Assembly (NCBI GenBank): GCA_963811595.1 | Contig: CAWERW010000001.1 | Location: 100,735 to 164,734, forward strand | DNA length: 64,000 bases | Origin: DASQFQ01 sp963811595 | GTDB taxonomy: Bacteria; Actinomycetota; Thermoleophilia; Solirubrobacterales; Solirubrobacteraceae | Direction: 5' to 3' | In this document: piece after piece, positions 49,169 to 62,252 of the stretch | How positions within the stretch are numbered: the first letter of the stretch is position 1 | Layout of the letters: each line of letters starts with the position of its first letter | The notes under the pieces: model-generated | The model's database searches: none | Seen by the model: the letters and a program-made list of their open reading frames with translations, nothing else | Told to the model about the DNA's origin: nothing | Position numbers and translations under genes: made by a program

Positions 49169-49758
49169 GTGAGCGTGCCCTTGGTCGACGGGATCCCGGG
49201 CTCCGTGGGATCGACCGCGACCGCGACCCGCAGCGCGCGGGCGAACGCCTTGAAGCACGCCTCGATCATGTGGTGGGCGTTCGTGCCCGCCTGGAGCTCG
49301 AGGTGCAGCGTGAGCCGGGCGGCGCTCGCGACGGCGCGGAAGAACTCCTCGGCCGCCTCGTGCTCGAAGCCGGCGATGTCGCCGGGCGGGAGCGTCAGCC
49401 CGCCGTAGGAGCAGTACGGGCGGCCGGAGACGTCGATCGCGCACGCCGCGCGCGCCTCGTCCATCGGCACGACGGCGTGCCCGTAGCGGGCGATGCCGGC
49501 GCGGTCGCCGAGCGCGCGGTCGAGCGCCTGGCCGAAGACGATCCCGGTGTCCTCGACCGTGTGGTGGGAGCCGGTCTGGAGGTCGCCGGCGACGTTCACG
49601 GTCAGGTCGAGGCGCCCGTGGCGGGCGAGCAGGTCGAGCATGTGGTCGAGGAAGCCGACGCCGGTGCTGCGCGCGCCGGCGCCGCTGCCGTCGAGCGACA
49701 GCGTCAGCGAGACGTCGGTCTCGCCCGTCTTCCGGCTCACTTCCGCGGAGCGCGTCAT
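49165..49758 (-). CDS. hisB: Imidazoleglycerol-phosphate dehydratase
   Basis: A 197-residue manganese enzyme of the single-function form (no phosphatase domain). The metal-binding motifs are present: STGVGFLDHMLDLLARHGRLDL, GDLQTGSHHTVEDTGI, and FEHEAAEEFFRAVA with LQAGTNAHHMIEACFKAFARAL near the end. The ATG overlaps the hisD stop (ATGA). Confidence 0.96.
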   Translation of the reverse strand: MTRSAEVSRKTGETDVSLTLSLDGSGAGARSTGVGFLDHMLDLLARHGRLDLTVNVAGDLQTGSHHTVEDTGIVFGQALDRALGDRAGIARYGHAVVPMDEARAACAIDVSGRPYCSYGGLTLPPGDIAGFEHEAAEEFFRAVASAARLTLHLELQAGTNAHHMIEACFKAFARALRVAVAVDPTEPGIPSTKGTLT

Positions 49759-50943
49759 CGCGCGGGATTCTCCCTTCTCGCCTCCATCGACGCGGCGTGG
49801 GCCTCGAATCCCTCGGCGCGCGCGATCGCGGCGCCGGGGGCGGCGAGCGCGGCCGCGGCGGCCGGCGGGATCCGGACCTCGGCCATGCGGCGGCGGAAGT
49901 GGCGGACGTTGAGGCCGGAGCCGAAGCGCGCCGCGCCCTCGGTCGGCAGCGTGTGGTTGGAGCCCGCGACGTAGTCGCCGAACGCGGTGCCGGCGTGCGC
50001 GCCCACGAACAGGCAGCCCGCGGAGCGCACGCGCGGCGCGAGCGCCTCGGCCGCCGCCCCCATCAGCTGCAGGTGCTCGGGGGCCAGCGCCTCGGCGAAG
50101 GCGAGCGCGGCGTCCATCGAGTCGGCCTGCACGCCGATCGCATCCGTCCGGCAGCAGCGCGGGGTCCTCCGCGACGGCGACGACGAGCGAGTCCGGGCCG
50201 TGCTCGGCCTGCGCCCGCAGGTCCGCGGCGGCCCACTCGGAGGGCTCGCTCACGATCACGCAGAGGTCGCTCGGGCCCGCGAAGCCGTCGATCCCGACGA
50301 TCCCGCTGAGCTGCCGCTTGGCCTCCTGCACGTAGAGGTTGCCGGGGCCGACGATGACGTCGACGCGCGGCACGCTCTCGCACCCGTGCGCGAGCGCGGC
50401 GATCGCCTGCGCGCCGCCCATCGCGTAGACCTCGTCGGCCTCGCACAGCGCGGCCGCGGCGAGGATCACGGGGTGGGCCGGCGCGGCGACGACGACCTCG
50501 TCGACCCCGGCCGCGCGCGCGGTGATGGCGCCCATCAGCACCGACGACGGGTACGGAGCCCGCCCGCCGGGCGCGTAGACGGCCGCCCGCCGCACTGGCA
50601 CGTCGCGCAGCCGCACGGTCTGGCCCTGGTCGAGCGTGACCTCCGCCTCGGCGTCGAGGCCGGCCGCCGCCACCGCGGAGATGTTGGCGGCGGCGAGCTT
50701 CAGCGCCTGGCGCACGTCCGGGTCGAGCGCGTCGAGCGCGGCCGCGAGCCGCGCGGCGGGCACCCTCCCCCACTGGCCGTCGCCGAACCGGTACTCGTAC
50801 TCGGCCACGGCGGCGTTGCCGCGCCGGCGGACGTCCTCGACGATCGCGGCCACCTCGGCGGCCACCGACTCCGCGGCGGGGACCGTCGCGCGCACCTCCG
50901 CCGCGATCGCGGCGGCGTCCGCGACCGTGCAGCTACGCCGCAT
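49755..50943 (-). CDS. hisD: Histidinol dehydrogenase (frameshifted)
   Basis: About 396 residues after repair. It is a zinc enzyme that oxidises histidinol to histidine in two steps. The N-terminal part shows VYAPGGRAPYPSSVLMGAI, YAMGGAQAIAALAHGCESV, DVIVGPGNLYVQEAKRQLSG and GPSDLCVIVSE. The C-terminal part, in another frame, shows LAPEHLQLMGAAAEAL, VGAHAGTAFGDYVAGSNHTLPTEGAARFGSGL (catalytic Glu/His region). The frame breaks near 50146; adding a GC or CG pair there joins the parts. The start overlaps hisG by 11 bp. Confidence 0.92.
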
Positions 50944-51559
50944 CGCGGATCCGGGCGAGCAGCCCGTCGATCTCGGCGGCCTTCAGCTTGTGCGCGACGG
51001 GGTTGGCGATCAGGCGCGCGGTCGAGGCCCAGATCTCCTCGCGGATCACGAGCCCGTTCTCGCGCAGCGTCGTCCCGGTCGCGGTGAGGTCGACGATTCC
51101 CTCGACGAGCCCGGTCAGCGGCGCCAGCTCGACCGAGCCCTTGACCTCGACGATCTCGGCCTGGCGGCCGGTGCGCTCGAAGTAGCGCGCGGCGATCCGC
51201 GGGTACTTCGTCGCGACGCGCATGACCCCGAGCCGCCGCAGCGCCTCGGCCGCAGGATCGTCGCCGGCCACGGTCGCGAACACCATCACGCAGCGCCCGT
51301 AGCCGAGGTCGGCCAGCTCGTAGACCTCGCGCTCGACCTGCTCGGCGAGCACGTCCTTGCCGGTGATCCCGAGGTCGGCCGCGCCCGCCTCGACGTAGGT
51401 CGGCACGTCGGAGGGCCGCATCGTGACGATCCCGGCCTCGCCGAACAGCAGCCGCCGGTCGTTGGCGCGCACCTCGGCGGTATCGAAGCCGACCGTGTCG
51501 AGGAGGTCGAGCGTGTCGCGCATGAGCGCGCCGCGCGGGACGGCGATCGTCAGGCCCAT
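50933..51559 (-). CDS. hisG: ATP phosphoribosyltransferase, short form
   Basis: A 208-residue catalytic subunit for the first step of histidine synthesis. It lacks the C-terminal regulatory domain of the long form, which explains the presence of hisZ next to it. Motifs are TIAVPRGALMRDTLDLL, VPTYVEAGAADLGITGKDVLAEQ and the PRPP-binding GIVDLTATGTTLRENGL. The ATG is inside the hisZ end (10-bp overlap). Confidence 0.95.
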   Translation of the reverse strand: MGLTIAVPRGALMRDTLDLLDTVGFDTAEVRANDRRLLFGEAGIVTMRPSDVPTYVEAGAADLGITGKDVLAEQVEREVYELADLGYGRCVMVFATVAGDDPAAEALRRLGVMRVATKYPRIAARYFERTGRQAEIVEVKGSVELAPLTGLVEGIVDLTATGTTLRENGLVIREEIWASTARLIANPVAHKLKAAEIDGLLARIRDAA

Positions 51560-52587
51560 CGCTCGCCCGCTGTCTCGCCTGGCGGCTCGCCACCGGGTCG
51601 GCCAACGCGGCCGGAACGAGATACGCCTTCCCCTCGGCTCTCCCCCACGAGGGCGATGTGGAGCCGCTCCACGTTCAGCGCCCAGCCCGCCGCCGGCAGC
51701 TCGCGCCCGAACCGCCCCAGCAGGTCGTCGTAGCGCCCGCCGCCGCCCAGCGGCACCCCGACCGCGCTGTCGTAGACCTCGAAGATCGCGCCCGTGTAAT
51801 AGCCCAGCGAGCGCGACAGCCCGAGGTCGAAGATCACGCGCTCCGCCGCCCGCGGCGTCAGCCGCTCGTGCAGCGCCCGCAGCCGCCCCACGACCTCCCC
51901 CGCCGGCCCTCCGACGTCGAGCACCGACGCATCTCCGCGCAGCTGCGGCGTGCGCAGCAGCGCCGCCGACGCCTCCTCCCCCAGCCGCAGCGCCTCGACC
52001 TCGCGCTCGAGGCCGACGAAGTCGCGCGTGACGAGCTCGTGCAACAGCGCCGCCCGCGCGCCCTCCGGCACGCCGACGGCGTCGAGCAGCGCCGGGTAGA
52101 GCGACGCGTCGCCCAGCCCCACGCGGTAGTTGTCGAGCCCGACGGCGTCGAGCACCTCGCACAGCAGCTCCAGCGCCTCGACCGTCCCCTCCGGCCCGGG
52201 CGCGCCCACGAGCTCGATGCCCGCCTGCAGCATCTCCCGCGCCTGCCCGCGCGACGGCCGCACGCTCCGGTAGGCGTGGGCGAAGTAGCAGAAGCGCAGG
52301 GGTGGCGAGGAGCTCGCGTACCGCGTCGCCACCACGCGGGCGATCGGGATCGTCATGTCCGAGCGCAGCACGAGCACGTTGCCCTGCTCGTCGAACAGCC
52401 GGTAGGCGGGCTCGGCCGCCGCGGCGTCGCCGCGTGCGAGCGTCGACTCGTACTCCAGCGCCGGCGTCGCCACCTCCCCGTAACCGCGCGCGTCGAACAC
52501 CGCGCGCACCTTCTCGGTGATCGCGCGCAGCTCGCGCATCTCGTCCGGCAGGACGTCGCGGGTCCCCGAGGGGATCGGGTCGATCAT
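51550..52587 (-). CDS. hisZ: ATP phosphoribosyltransferase regulatory subunit
   Basis: A 345-residue paralogue of histidyl-tRNA synthetase. The catalytic-core-like domain has SGTRDVLPDEM at the start, VLVLRSDMTIPIARVVATRY, FCYFAHAYRSVRPSRGQAREMLQAGIELVG (motif-2-like) and GLGDASLYPALLDAV, but no anticodon-binding domain. It binds short-form HisG and senses histidine. A Gly/Arg-rich tail of about 25 residues (GESRGEGVSRSGRVGR...) is unusual. TAGCCT lies 8 nt before the ATG, and it overlaps the murA stop codon. Confidence 0.92.
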   Translation of the reverse strand: MIDPIPSGTRDVLPDEMRELRAITEKVRAVFDARGYGEVATPALEYESTLARGDAAAAEPAYRLFDEQGNVLVLRSDMTIPIARVVATRYASSSPPLRFCYFAHAYRSVRPSRGQAREMLQAGIELVGAPGPEGTVEALELLCEVLDAVGLDNYRVGLGDASLYPALLDAVGVPEGARAALLHELVTRDFVGLEREVEALRLGEEASAALLRTPQLRGDASVLDVGGPAGEVVGRLRALHERLTPRAAERVIFDLGLSRSLGYYTGAIFEVYDSAVGVPLGGGGRYDDLLGRFGRELPAAGWALNVERLHIALVGESRGEGVSRSGRVGRPGGEPPGETAGERWA

Positions 52588-52595
52588 GGCGCCAG

Positions 52596-52601
52596 AGGCT
52601 A
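52596..52601 (-). promoter_or_regulatory. Candidate -10 element for the his operon
   Basis: TAGCCT, 8 nt before the hisZ ATG, with the murA TAG stop as its first three bases. It would give a leaderless transcript for hisZGDBHA. Confidence 0.42.
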
Positions 52602-53885
52602 GATCGCGACGCGCTCGATGCGCGCGCCGAGGTCCCGCAGCCGCTCGTCGATCCGCTCGTAGCCGCGGTCGATCTCGCGCACGTTGTGGATCTCGCTCTG
52701 CCCGTCGGCGCACAGCGCGGCGATCAGGATCGCCATGCCGGCGCGGATGTCGGGCGAGGACAGGCGCGCGCCGCGCAGCCGCCGCGGGCCGATCACGATC
52801 GCCCGGTGCGGGTCGCAGATCGTGATCTCGGCGCCCATCGAGATCAGCTTGTCCACGAAGAACAGGCGGTTCTCGAACATCTTCTCGAAGATCAGCACCG
52901 AGCCCTCGGACTGGGTCGCGAGCGCGACCGCGATCGAGGTGAGGTCGGCCGGGAACGCCGGCCACGGCCCGTCCTCGACCTTGGACTGGTAGTCGCCGGC
53001 GTCGCGCGCCACGACGAGCTTCTGCCCGCCCGGCACGACGATGTCGGAGCCGTCCCAGTGCGACTGCAGGCCGAGCCGCCCGAACACCAGGCAGATCATC
53101 CGCATGTCCTCGGGCACGCAGCCCTCGATCCGCAGCTCGCCGCCGGTCACGCCGGCCAGCGCCATGAACGAGGCGATCTCGATGTGGTCCGGCGAGACGG
53201 AGTGCTCGCAGCCGCCGAGCGTGTCCATCCCGTGGACGTACATGACGTTCGAGCCGATGCCCTCGATCGCGGCGCCCATCTTGTTGAGCATCCGCGCCAG
53301 GTCCTGCACGTGCGGCTCGGACGCGGCGTTGCGGATCACGGTCGTGCCCGGGGTGAGCGCGGCGGCCATCAGCGCGTTCTCGGTGCCCATGACGGACGGC
53401 TCGTCCATGAAGAAGTCGGTGGAGCGCAGGCCGCCGTTGGGCGCGCGCATGCGGATGGTGCGGTCGTGCTCGACCTCCGCGCCGAGCGCGCGGAACGCGT
53501 CGAGGTGCGGATCGAGCCGGCGGCGGCCGATCACGTCGCCGCCCGGCGGCGGCATGACGGCGGAGCCGAAGCGGGCGAGCAGCGGCCCGGCGACCAGGAA
53601 GGAGGCCCGGATGCGCTCGGCGAGGTCGGGGTCGACGTCGGTGCCGTCGACGTCCGCGGCCTGCAGCGCCACGGTGTTGTCAGCGAGCCACTCGACGGAC
53701 ACGCCGAGGTCGGCCAGCAGCGCGAGCATCGCCTCGGTGTCGCGGATGCGCGGGATGTTGGCGATCTCGACGCGCTCCTCGGTGAGGAGGCTGGCGGCGA
53801 GCAGCGGCAGGGCCGCGTTCTTGTTTCCGGCGGCCACGATGGTGCCCGACAGGGGCACGCCGCCCTCGATGACGAGCTTTTCCAT
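52599..53885 (-). CDS. murA: UDP-N-acetylglucosamine 1-carboxyvinyltransferase with Asp in the active site
   Basis: A 428-residue enzyme for the first committed step of peptidoglycan synthesis (enolpyruvyl transfer from PEP). It starts EKLVIEGGVPLSGTIVAAGNKNAALPLL. The active-site loop is PPPGGDVIGRRRLDPHL, with Asp117 where most bacteria have Cys (Cys115 in E. coli). As in Mycobacterium, this substitution predicts natural resistance to fosfomycin, which alkylates the Cys. ATG 53885 fits the family start; ATG 53915 would add ten residues and overlap the divergent gene. Confidence 0.95.
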   Translation of the reverse strand: MEKLVIEGGVPLSGTIVAAGNKNAALPLLAASLLTEERVEIANIPRIRDTEAMLALLADLGVSVEWLADNTVALQAADVDGTDVDPDLAERIRASFLVAGPLLARFGSAVMPPPGGDVIGRRRLDPHLDAFRALGAEVEHDRTIRMRAPNGGLRSTDFFMDEPSVMGTENALMAAALTPGTTVIRNAASEPHVQDLARMLNKMGAAIEGIGSNVMYVHGMDTLGGCEHSVSPDHIEIASFMALAGVTGGELRIEGCVPEDMRMICLVFGRLGLQSHWDGSDIVVPGGQKLVVARDAGDYQSKVEDGPWPAFPADLTSIAVALATQSEGSVLIFEKMFENRLFFVDKLISMGAEITICDPHRAIVIGPRRLRGARLSSPDIRAGMAILIAALCADGQSEIHNVREIDRGYERIDERLRDLGARIERVAI

Positions 53886-53900
53886 GGTCGAGCGGCGGGC

Positions 53901-53906
53901 TAGGGT
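53901..53906 (+). promoter_or_regulatory. Candidate -10 element for the HD-GST operon
   Basis: TAGGGT, 7 nt before the ATG at 53914, between divergent murA and the HD gene. Confidence 0.42.
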
Positions 53907-53913
53907 AACAGCC

Positions 53914-54495
53914 ATGTCGCAGCCTCTTTCGCGCGATCAGGCGTGGTCCCTTTTCTGCGAGTGGACCGAGTCCGCGTCGCTCCGCAAGCACGTCCTGGCC
54001 GTCGAGGCGGCCATGCGCGCCTACGCTCCCCGCTTCGGCGGCGACGAGGAGGAATGGGGCCTCGTCGGGATGCTCCACGACCTCGATTACGAGCGCCATC
54101 CGAACCTCGAGGACGGCCACCCGCGCTACGCATTGGCGGAGCTCGAGCGCCAGGGGTTCACGCCGGAGTTCGTGCGCGCGGTCGCCTCGCACGCCGACTT
54201 CCTCGAGGTCTCGCGCGACTCCGACATGGAGAAGGCGCTCTACGCCGTCGACGAGCTGTCCGGCTTCGTGATGGCCTGCGCCTACGTCCGGCCCACCGGG
54301 ATCCACGGCCTGACGCCGAAGTCGGTCAAGAAGAAGATGAAGACGCCCGCCTTCGCGGCGGCCGTCGACCGCGAGGAGCTGCGCGCCGGCGCGGAGGCGC
54401 TCGGCGTGGACTTCGACGAGCACCTGACGATCGTGATCGCGGCGCTCGAGGAGCGCGCGGACGAGCTCGAGCTGAACGGCGCCGAAGCCGCGTGA
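53914..54495 (+). CDS. HD-domain phosphohydrolase-like protein
   Basis: A 193-residue protein of the HDIG-related HD family. The metal site is visible as a first His near 26 (LRKHVLAVEAAM), the HD pair in LVGMLHDLDYERHP near 52, and later His/Asp in ASHADFLEVS near 91. Such proteins hydrolyse nucleotide or phosphate esters; the substrate is unknown. The C-terminal KSVKKKMKTPAFAAAVDREEL segment is typical of this subgroup. The TGA overlaps the GST gene's GTG. Confidence 0.85.
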   Translation: MSQPLSRDQAWSLFCEWTESASLRKHVLAVEAAMRAYAPRFGGDEEEWGLVGMLHDLDYERHPNLEDGHPRYALAELERQGFTPEFVRAVASHADFLEVSRDSDMEKALYAVDELSGFVMACAYVRPTGIHGLTPKSVKKKMKTPAFAAAVDREELRAGAEALGVDFDEHLTIVIAALEERADELELNGAEAA

Positions 54496-55121
54496 TCCTC
54501 TACGAGCACCCCTCCTCGGGCAACTGCCTGAAGGCGCGCGTGATGCTGGACCAGGTCGGCGCGGACTACGAGCGCGTCGAGCTCGACCTGTTCGCGGGCG
54601 AGACACGGACGCCCGAGCATTTCGCCCGCAACCCGGACGGCCGCATCCCGGTGCTCGAGCTCGACGACGGCACCTACCTCGCCGAGTCCGGCGCGATCCT
54701 CCTCTACCTCGCCGAGGGCACCGAGTACCTCCCGTCCGACCCGGTCGCGCGGGCGCACGTGCACGCGTGGATGTTCTTCGAGCAGAACCAGGTCGAGGCG
54801 AACATCGGCGTGGCGCGCTTCCTGGCGCTGAGCGGGCGCGCCGAGACCGATCCGTGGGTGTTCACCGACCGCCAGCGGCGGGGGCGCGACGCGCTGTCGA
54901 CGCTCGAGCGGGGCCTCGCGGGCCGCGACTTCGTGCTCGGCGAGCGCTACTCGGTGGCCGATCTCGCGCTCTACGGCTACGTCCACGTCGCCGACGACGC
55001 GGGCGTCGCGCTCGACGAGCATCCCGACGTGGCGGCCTGGGTCGAGCGCGTGGCGGCGCTCCCGGGCTTCGAGGAGCCGCTCGCGCCGATGCCCCCGCAC
55101 GCGCGCGACCGGACCCTCTAG
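54492..55121 (+). CDS. Glutathione S-transferase family protein
   Basis: A 209-residue two-domain protein. The N-terminal thioredoxin-like domain has LYEHPSSGNCLKARVMLDQVGADYERVEL (Ser residues near the thiol site) and the NPDGRIPVLELDDGTYLAESGAILLYLAE cis-Pro and ESxAI motif. The C-terminal helical domain ends with FVLGERYSVADLALYGYVHVADDAG. Actinobacteria usually lack glutathione, so the thiol partner may be different. GTG 54492 overlaps the HD gene stop. Confidence 0.88.
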   Translation: MILYEHPSSGNCLKARVMLDQVGADYERVELDLFAGETRTPEHFARNPDGRIPVLELDDGTYLAESGAILLYLAEGTEYLPSDPVARAHVHAWMFFEQNQVEANIGVARFLALSGRAETDPWVFTDRQRRGRDALSTLERGLAGRDFVLGERYSVADLALYGYVHVADDAGVALDEHPDVAAWVERVAALPGFEEPLAPMPPHARDRTL

Positions 55122-55124
55122 GCT
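55119..55124 (+). promoter_or_regulatory. Candidate -10 element for isocitrate dehydrogenase
   Basis: TAGGCT, 9 nt before the ATG at 55134. The TAG is also the GST stop codon. Confidence 0.38.
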
Positions 55125-55133
55125 GCGCCGCCC

Positions 55134-56238
55134 ATGGCCGACGACCTGAAGATCATCGTCCTCGAGGGCGACGAGACCGGCCAGGAGCTGCTCGAGCAGG
55201 CGATCCGGGTGCTCGACCCGGAGGTAACCGGCCTGCAGGCCGAGCTCGTCGCACTACGACCTCTCGCTGCAGAACCGCCGGGACACCGACAACGCCGTCG
55301 TCACCGAGGCGGCCGAGGCGATGCGCGAGGCCGGCTTCGGGCTCAAGGCCGCCACCGTCACGCCCGAGGGCAAGGACGACGTCGGGTCCCCCAACCGGAT
55401 CCTGCGCGAGGCGGTCGACGGCAAGGTGATCATCCGCACCGGGCGGCGCATCCCGGGCGTCGTCGGGCCGGTGTCCGGCGTCCACTTCCCGATCTCCGTC
55501 GTGCGCATGGCGGTCGAGGACGCCTACGGCGCCGAGCAGTGGCGCGAGGGCGAGGAGGGCGCCGACGACGAGATCGCCTACCGCACCGAGAAGATCACGC
55601 GCTCGACCTGCCGCGCGGTCGCCGAGTACGCGTTCCGCACCGCCGAGCGGACCCAGGCCGTCGTCTACGGCGGGCCGAAGTGGACGGTCTCGCCCGTCTA
55701 CGAGGGGATGCTCAAGGAGGAGCTCGACGCCGCCGCCGAGCGCCACCCGGGCGTCGAGTACCAGCCCGTGCTGATCGATGCGACCTACGCCGGGCTGATC
55801 TCCGGCGCCGCCGAGACGCCGCTCGTCATCCCGGCGCTGAACCGCGACGGCGACTGCCTGTCCGACCTCGTGCTGCCGATGTTCGGCTCGATCGCGGGCG
55901 CCGAGTCGGTGCTGCTCGCGTTCGACGACGACCACGAGGTCGACGTCGCGATGGCCGAGGCGCCGCATGGCACCGCACCCTCGCTGCTCGGCAAGGACCT
56001 CGCCAACCCGATGGCGATGATCCTCGCCTGCGCGGCGCTGCTGAGCTACGCGCACGCCCGCGGGATCCGCGGTTCAGAGCGGGCCTCGCGCGCGATCTAC
56101 GAGAGCGTGCTGGAGACGATCGCCGGCGGGCTCAAGACCATCGACCTCGGCGGCCACGCGACCACGACCGAGTTCACCGACGCGGTCGTCGAGAAGGTCC
56201 GCACCAAGGTCGACATCTGGGCGTCGCTGGGCTCCTAG
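55134..56238 (+). CDS. icd: Isocitrate/isopropylmalate dehydrogenase family protein (frameshifted)
   Basis: About 368 residues after repair. The metal-dependent decarboxylating dehydrogenase plan is clear: IIVLEGDETGQELLEQAI, SVSP-type start (GSPNRILREAVDGKVIIRTGRRIPGV), ITRSTCRAVAEYAFRTAE, PVLIDATYAGL, and EAPHGTAPSLLGKDLANPMAMILACAALL. The sequence fits NADP isocitrate dehydrogenase-like enzymes; isopropylmalate is the alternative substrate. The frame breaks near 55250, where adding GC gives VAHYDLSLQNRRDT. The end shares CTAG with the convergent thioesterase gene. Confidence 0.85.
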
Positions 56239-56630
56239 CCCAGCGCGGTCCGGAGCCGGTCCGGGATCGGCGTCTTCGTGTAGGTGTCGGTGTCCACGAA
56301 CACGTGCGCGAGCTCGCCCTCCACGAGCAGCTCGCCGGCGCGTCTGACGGTGATCGCGGTGACCATGCTCGTGGTCCCGAGGCGCGTGACCTCGATCGTG
56401 AGGTCGAGCTCGTCGTCGAAGCGCGCGGGAGCCTTGTAGCGGGCGGTCGCCTCGACGACCTGGAGGTCGATCCCGTCGTCCATCATCCCGGCGTAGCCGC
56501 CCGCCGCCTCGCGCCAGAGCTCGGTCAGGGCGATGTCGAAGTAGGCGAAGTAGTGGGCGTTGAAGACCACGCCCTGGGGGTCGCACTCGCCGTAGCGGAC
56601 GCGCAACCGGTGCGTGTGGGAGCGGCCCAT
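56235..56630 (-). CDS. YbgC-type acyl-CoA thioesterase (4HBT)
   Basis: A 131-residue hotdog thioesterase. The 4HBT motif is intact near the N-terminus: RVRYGECDPQGVVFNAHYFAYFD, with the catalytic Asp. The central helix (TELWREAAGGYAGMMDDG) and the following strands are typical. It hydrolyses acyl-CoA of unknown chain. ATG 56630 has TAGGGT 8 nt upstream; the longer frame is a shadow. Confidence 0.88.
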   Translation of the reverse strand: MGRSHTHRLRVRYGECDPQGVVFNAHYFAYFDIALTELWREAAGGYAGMMDDGIDLQVVEATARYKAPARFDDELDLTIEVTRLGTTSMVTAITVRRAGELLVEGELAHVFVDTDTYTKTPIPDRLRTALG

Positions 56631-56638
56631 CGGCGGCG

Positions 56639-56644
56639 ACCCTA
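56639..56644 (-). promoter_or_regulatory. Candidate -10 element for the thioesterase
   Basis: TAGGGT, 8 nt before the ATG at 56630 on the minus strand. Confidence 0.4.
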
Positions 56645-56750
56645 GCGCCTCCCGCACTCCGGTTTCCGGTCGGCCCAGGCCACGCGCGGGCTCCCGCTCG
56701 GTTGCTGCAACAACCCTTGCAAACGAGCCCTTTCCGTCCGACCCGCTCCG

Positions 56751-56756
56751 TAGCTT
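56751..56756 (+). promoter_or_regulatory. Candidate -10 element for the small hypothetical gene
   Basis: TAGCTT, 9 nt before the ATG at 56766. It is the only support for transcription of that gene. Confidence 0.3.
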
Positions 56757-56765
56757 CACGAACAC

Positions 56766-57032
56766 ATGTTCCCCCCGACGATCGACAGTCGACAGCCCAA
56801 GCGCTCGCTTCGCGAGCTGGTGCGGGGCGCCGTTGATTCGGCGCTCGAGTTCGCCACGCTGGGTGAGGCAACAGCGCCCCGGCCGCTCACGCGGCCGGTG
56901 GCTGCCGCCCCCACGTCCGAGCACCCGCACCGCCGGCACGTCGATCGTCACCAGCGCGCGCGCCGACCGGGGACGGTCCGCCCGCGCGCACAGGTCTGCC
57001 ACTCGCCGCTCCCCCGGCACCGGCGGACCTGA
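56766..57032 (+). CDS. Hypothetical small protein before the rRNA operon end
   Basis: An 88-codon frame in an otherwise gene-free 575-bp stretch. The first about 33 residues (PKRSLRELVRGAVDSALEFATLGEA) look like a real amphipathic helix pair; the rest is His/Arg/Pro-rich and could be out of frame. No family is recognised and the coding signal is weak. A TAGCTT hexamer upstream and a hairpin at 57109 downstream fit a small transcription unit. It might equally be spurious. Confidence 0.3.
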   Translation: MFPPTIDSRQPKRSLRELVRGAVDSALEFATLGEATAPRPLTRPVAAAPTSEHPHRRHVDRHQRARRPGTVRPRAQVCHSPLPRHRRT

Positions 57033-57108
57033 CGATCCGCCCCCCGGTGCCCGGTCTGGGAGGACGGGCGCGCCGGGAGGGCGGCTACTTGAGAGCTCCA
57101 TGCATGCG

Positions 57109-57128
57109 GGCCGCCTCCGGGCGGCCCG
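57109..57128. terminator. Second hairpin beyond the rRNA operon
   Basis: A perfect 8-bp stem GGGCCGCC / GGCGGCCC with a TCCG loop. It may be a back-up terminator for the rRNA operon or the terminator of the small gene at 56766. Confidence 0.45.
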
Positions 57129-57166
57129 CGCGCTTGGGGCGCCCGCGGAGAGCCCGGTTAACGACG

Positions 57167-57192
57167 ACGAGCCGCCCTCTCGGACGGCTCGT
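57167..57192 (-). terminator. Terminator after 5S rRNA
   Basis: An 8-bp stem ACGAGCCG / CGGCTCGT with a 10-nt loop, 16 nt beyond the 5S end on the minus strand. Confidence 0.55.
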
Positions 57193-57207
57193 GGTGCTTA
57201 GAAGAAC

Positions 57208-57321
57208 CGGCGGCGACCTACTCTCCCGGGCCCGCGAAGGCCAAGTACCATCGGCGCTGTGGGGCTTAACTGCTCTGTTCGGAATGGGAAGAGGTGTTTC
57301 CCCCACGCCAAAGCCACCGGA
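57208..57321 (-). rRNA. rrf: 5S ribosomal RNA
   Basis: About 114 nt. On the minus strand it contains the conserved AACACCTCTTCCCATTCCGAA, the CAGTTAAGCCCC block, CGCCGATGGTACT and GGGAGAGTAGG elements. The terminal helix pairs CCGGTGGC with the matching CCGCCGG end. Ends are estimated to within a few bases. Confidence 0.93.
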
Positions 57322-57352
57322 AATTTTGCGAGACCGGTCTCCCCGGACCCTC

Positions 57353-57374
57353 AAAACCGCACAGCATGCCAACA
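57353..57374 (-). other. Distal arm of the pre-23S processing stem
   Basis: As RNA this 22-nt stretch pairs with 60498-60520 across the whole 23S, with one G-U pair and one bulged A. Such stems are cut by RNase III. Confidence 0.7.
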
Positions 57375-57393
57375 CCACGGGTATCAAAAATAT

Positions 57394-60387
<2,994 letters not shown>

Positions 60388-60497
60388 GTGATCAGGCCGC
60401 CAATGGCGGCCCGGTGATACCCGTTATCTCCCGTCCGCGGAGATCCGAAGACCCCTAGAGACGGGAGCGGCGCCCATGCGGTGAGCATGGACGCTGA

Positions 60498-60520
60498 TGT
60501 TGGCATTGCTGTGCAGTTTT
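60498..60520 (-). other. Proximal arm of the pre-23S processing stem
   Basis: A 23-nt stretch complementary to 57353-57374 as RNA. The two flank the 23S and bring its ends together. Confidence 0.7.
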
Positions 60521-60566
60521 CAAGGTCCGCGGAGAAGGCGCCGGCCGGACTGGCCGCCGGTCTCTC

Positions 60567-60584
60567 AAAACTCAACAGCATGCG
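60567..60584 (-). other. Distal arm of the pre-16S processing stem
   Basis: 18 nt perfectly complementary, as RNA, to the leader arm at 62439-62456. Confidence 0.75.
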
Positions 60585-60702
60585 GACGCACCGCAAGCGG
60601 CGCGCCTGTCCAGATCCGGTCGACATGCTAGGAGCCGGCGCCGCCTCGAGATCCGCGGAATGCAGACCTGGGCGAACCGGCCGCTCCAATCCTGGAGCTC
60701 CC

Positions 60703-62252
<1,550 letters not shown>

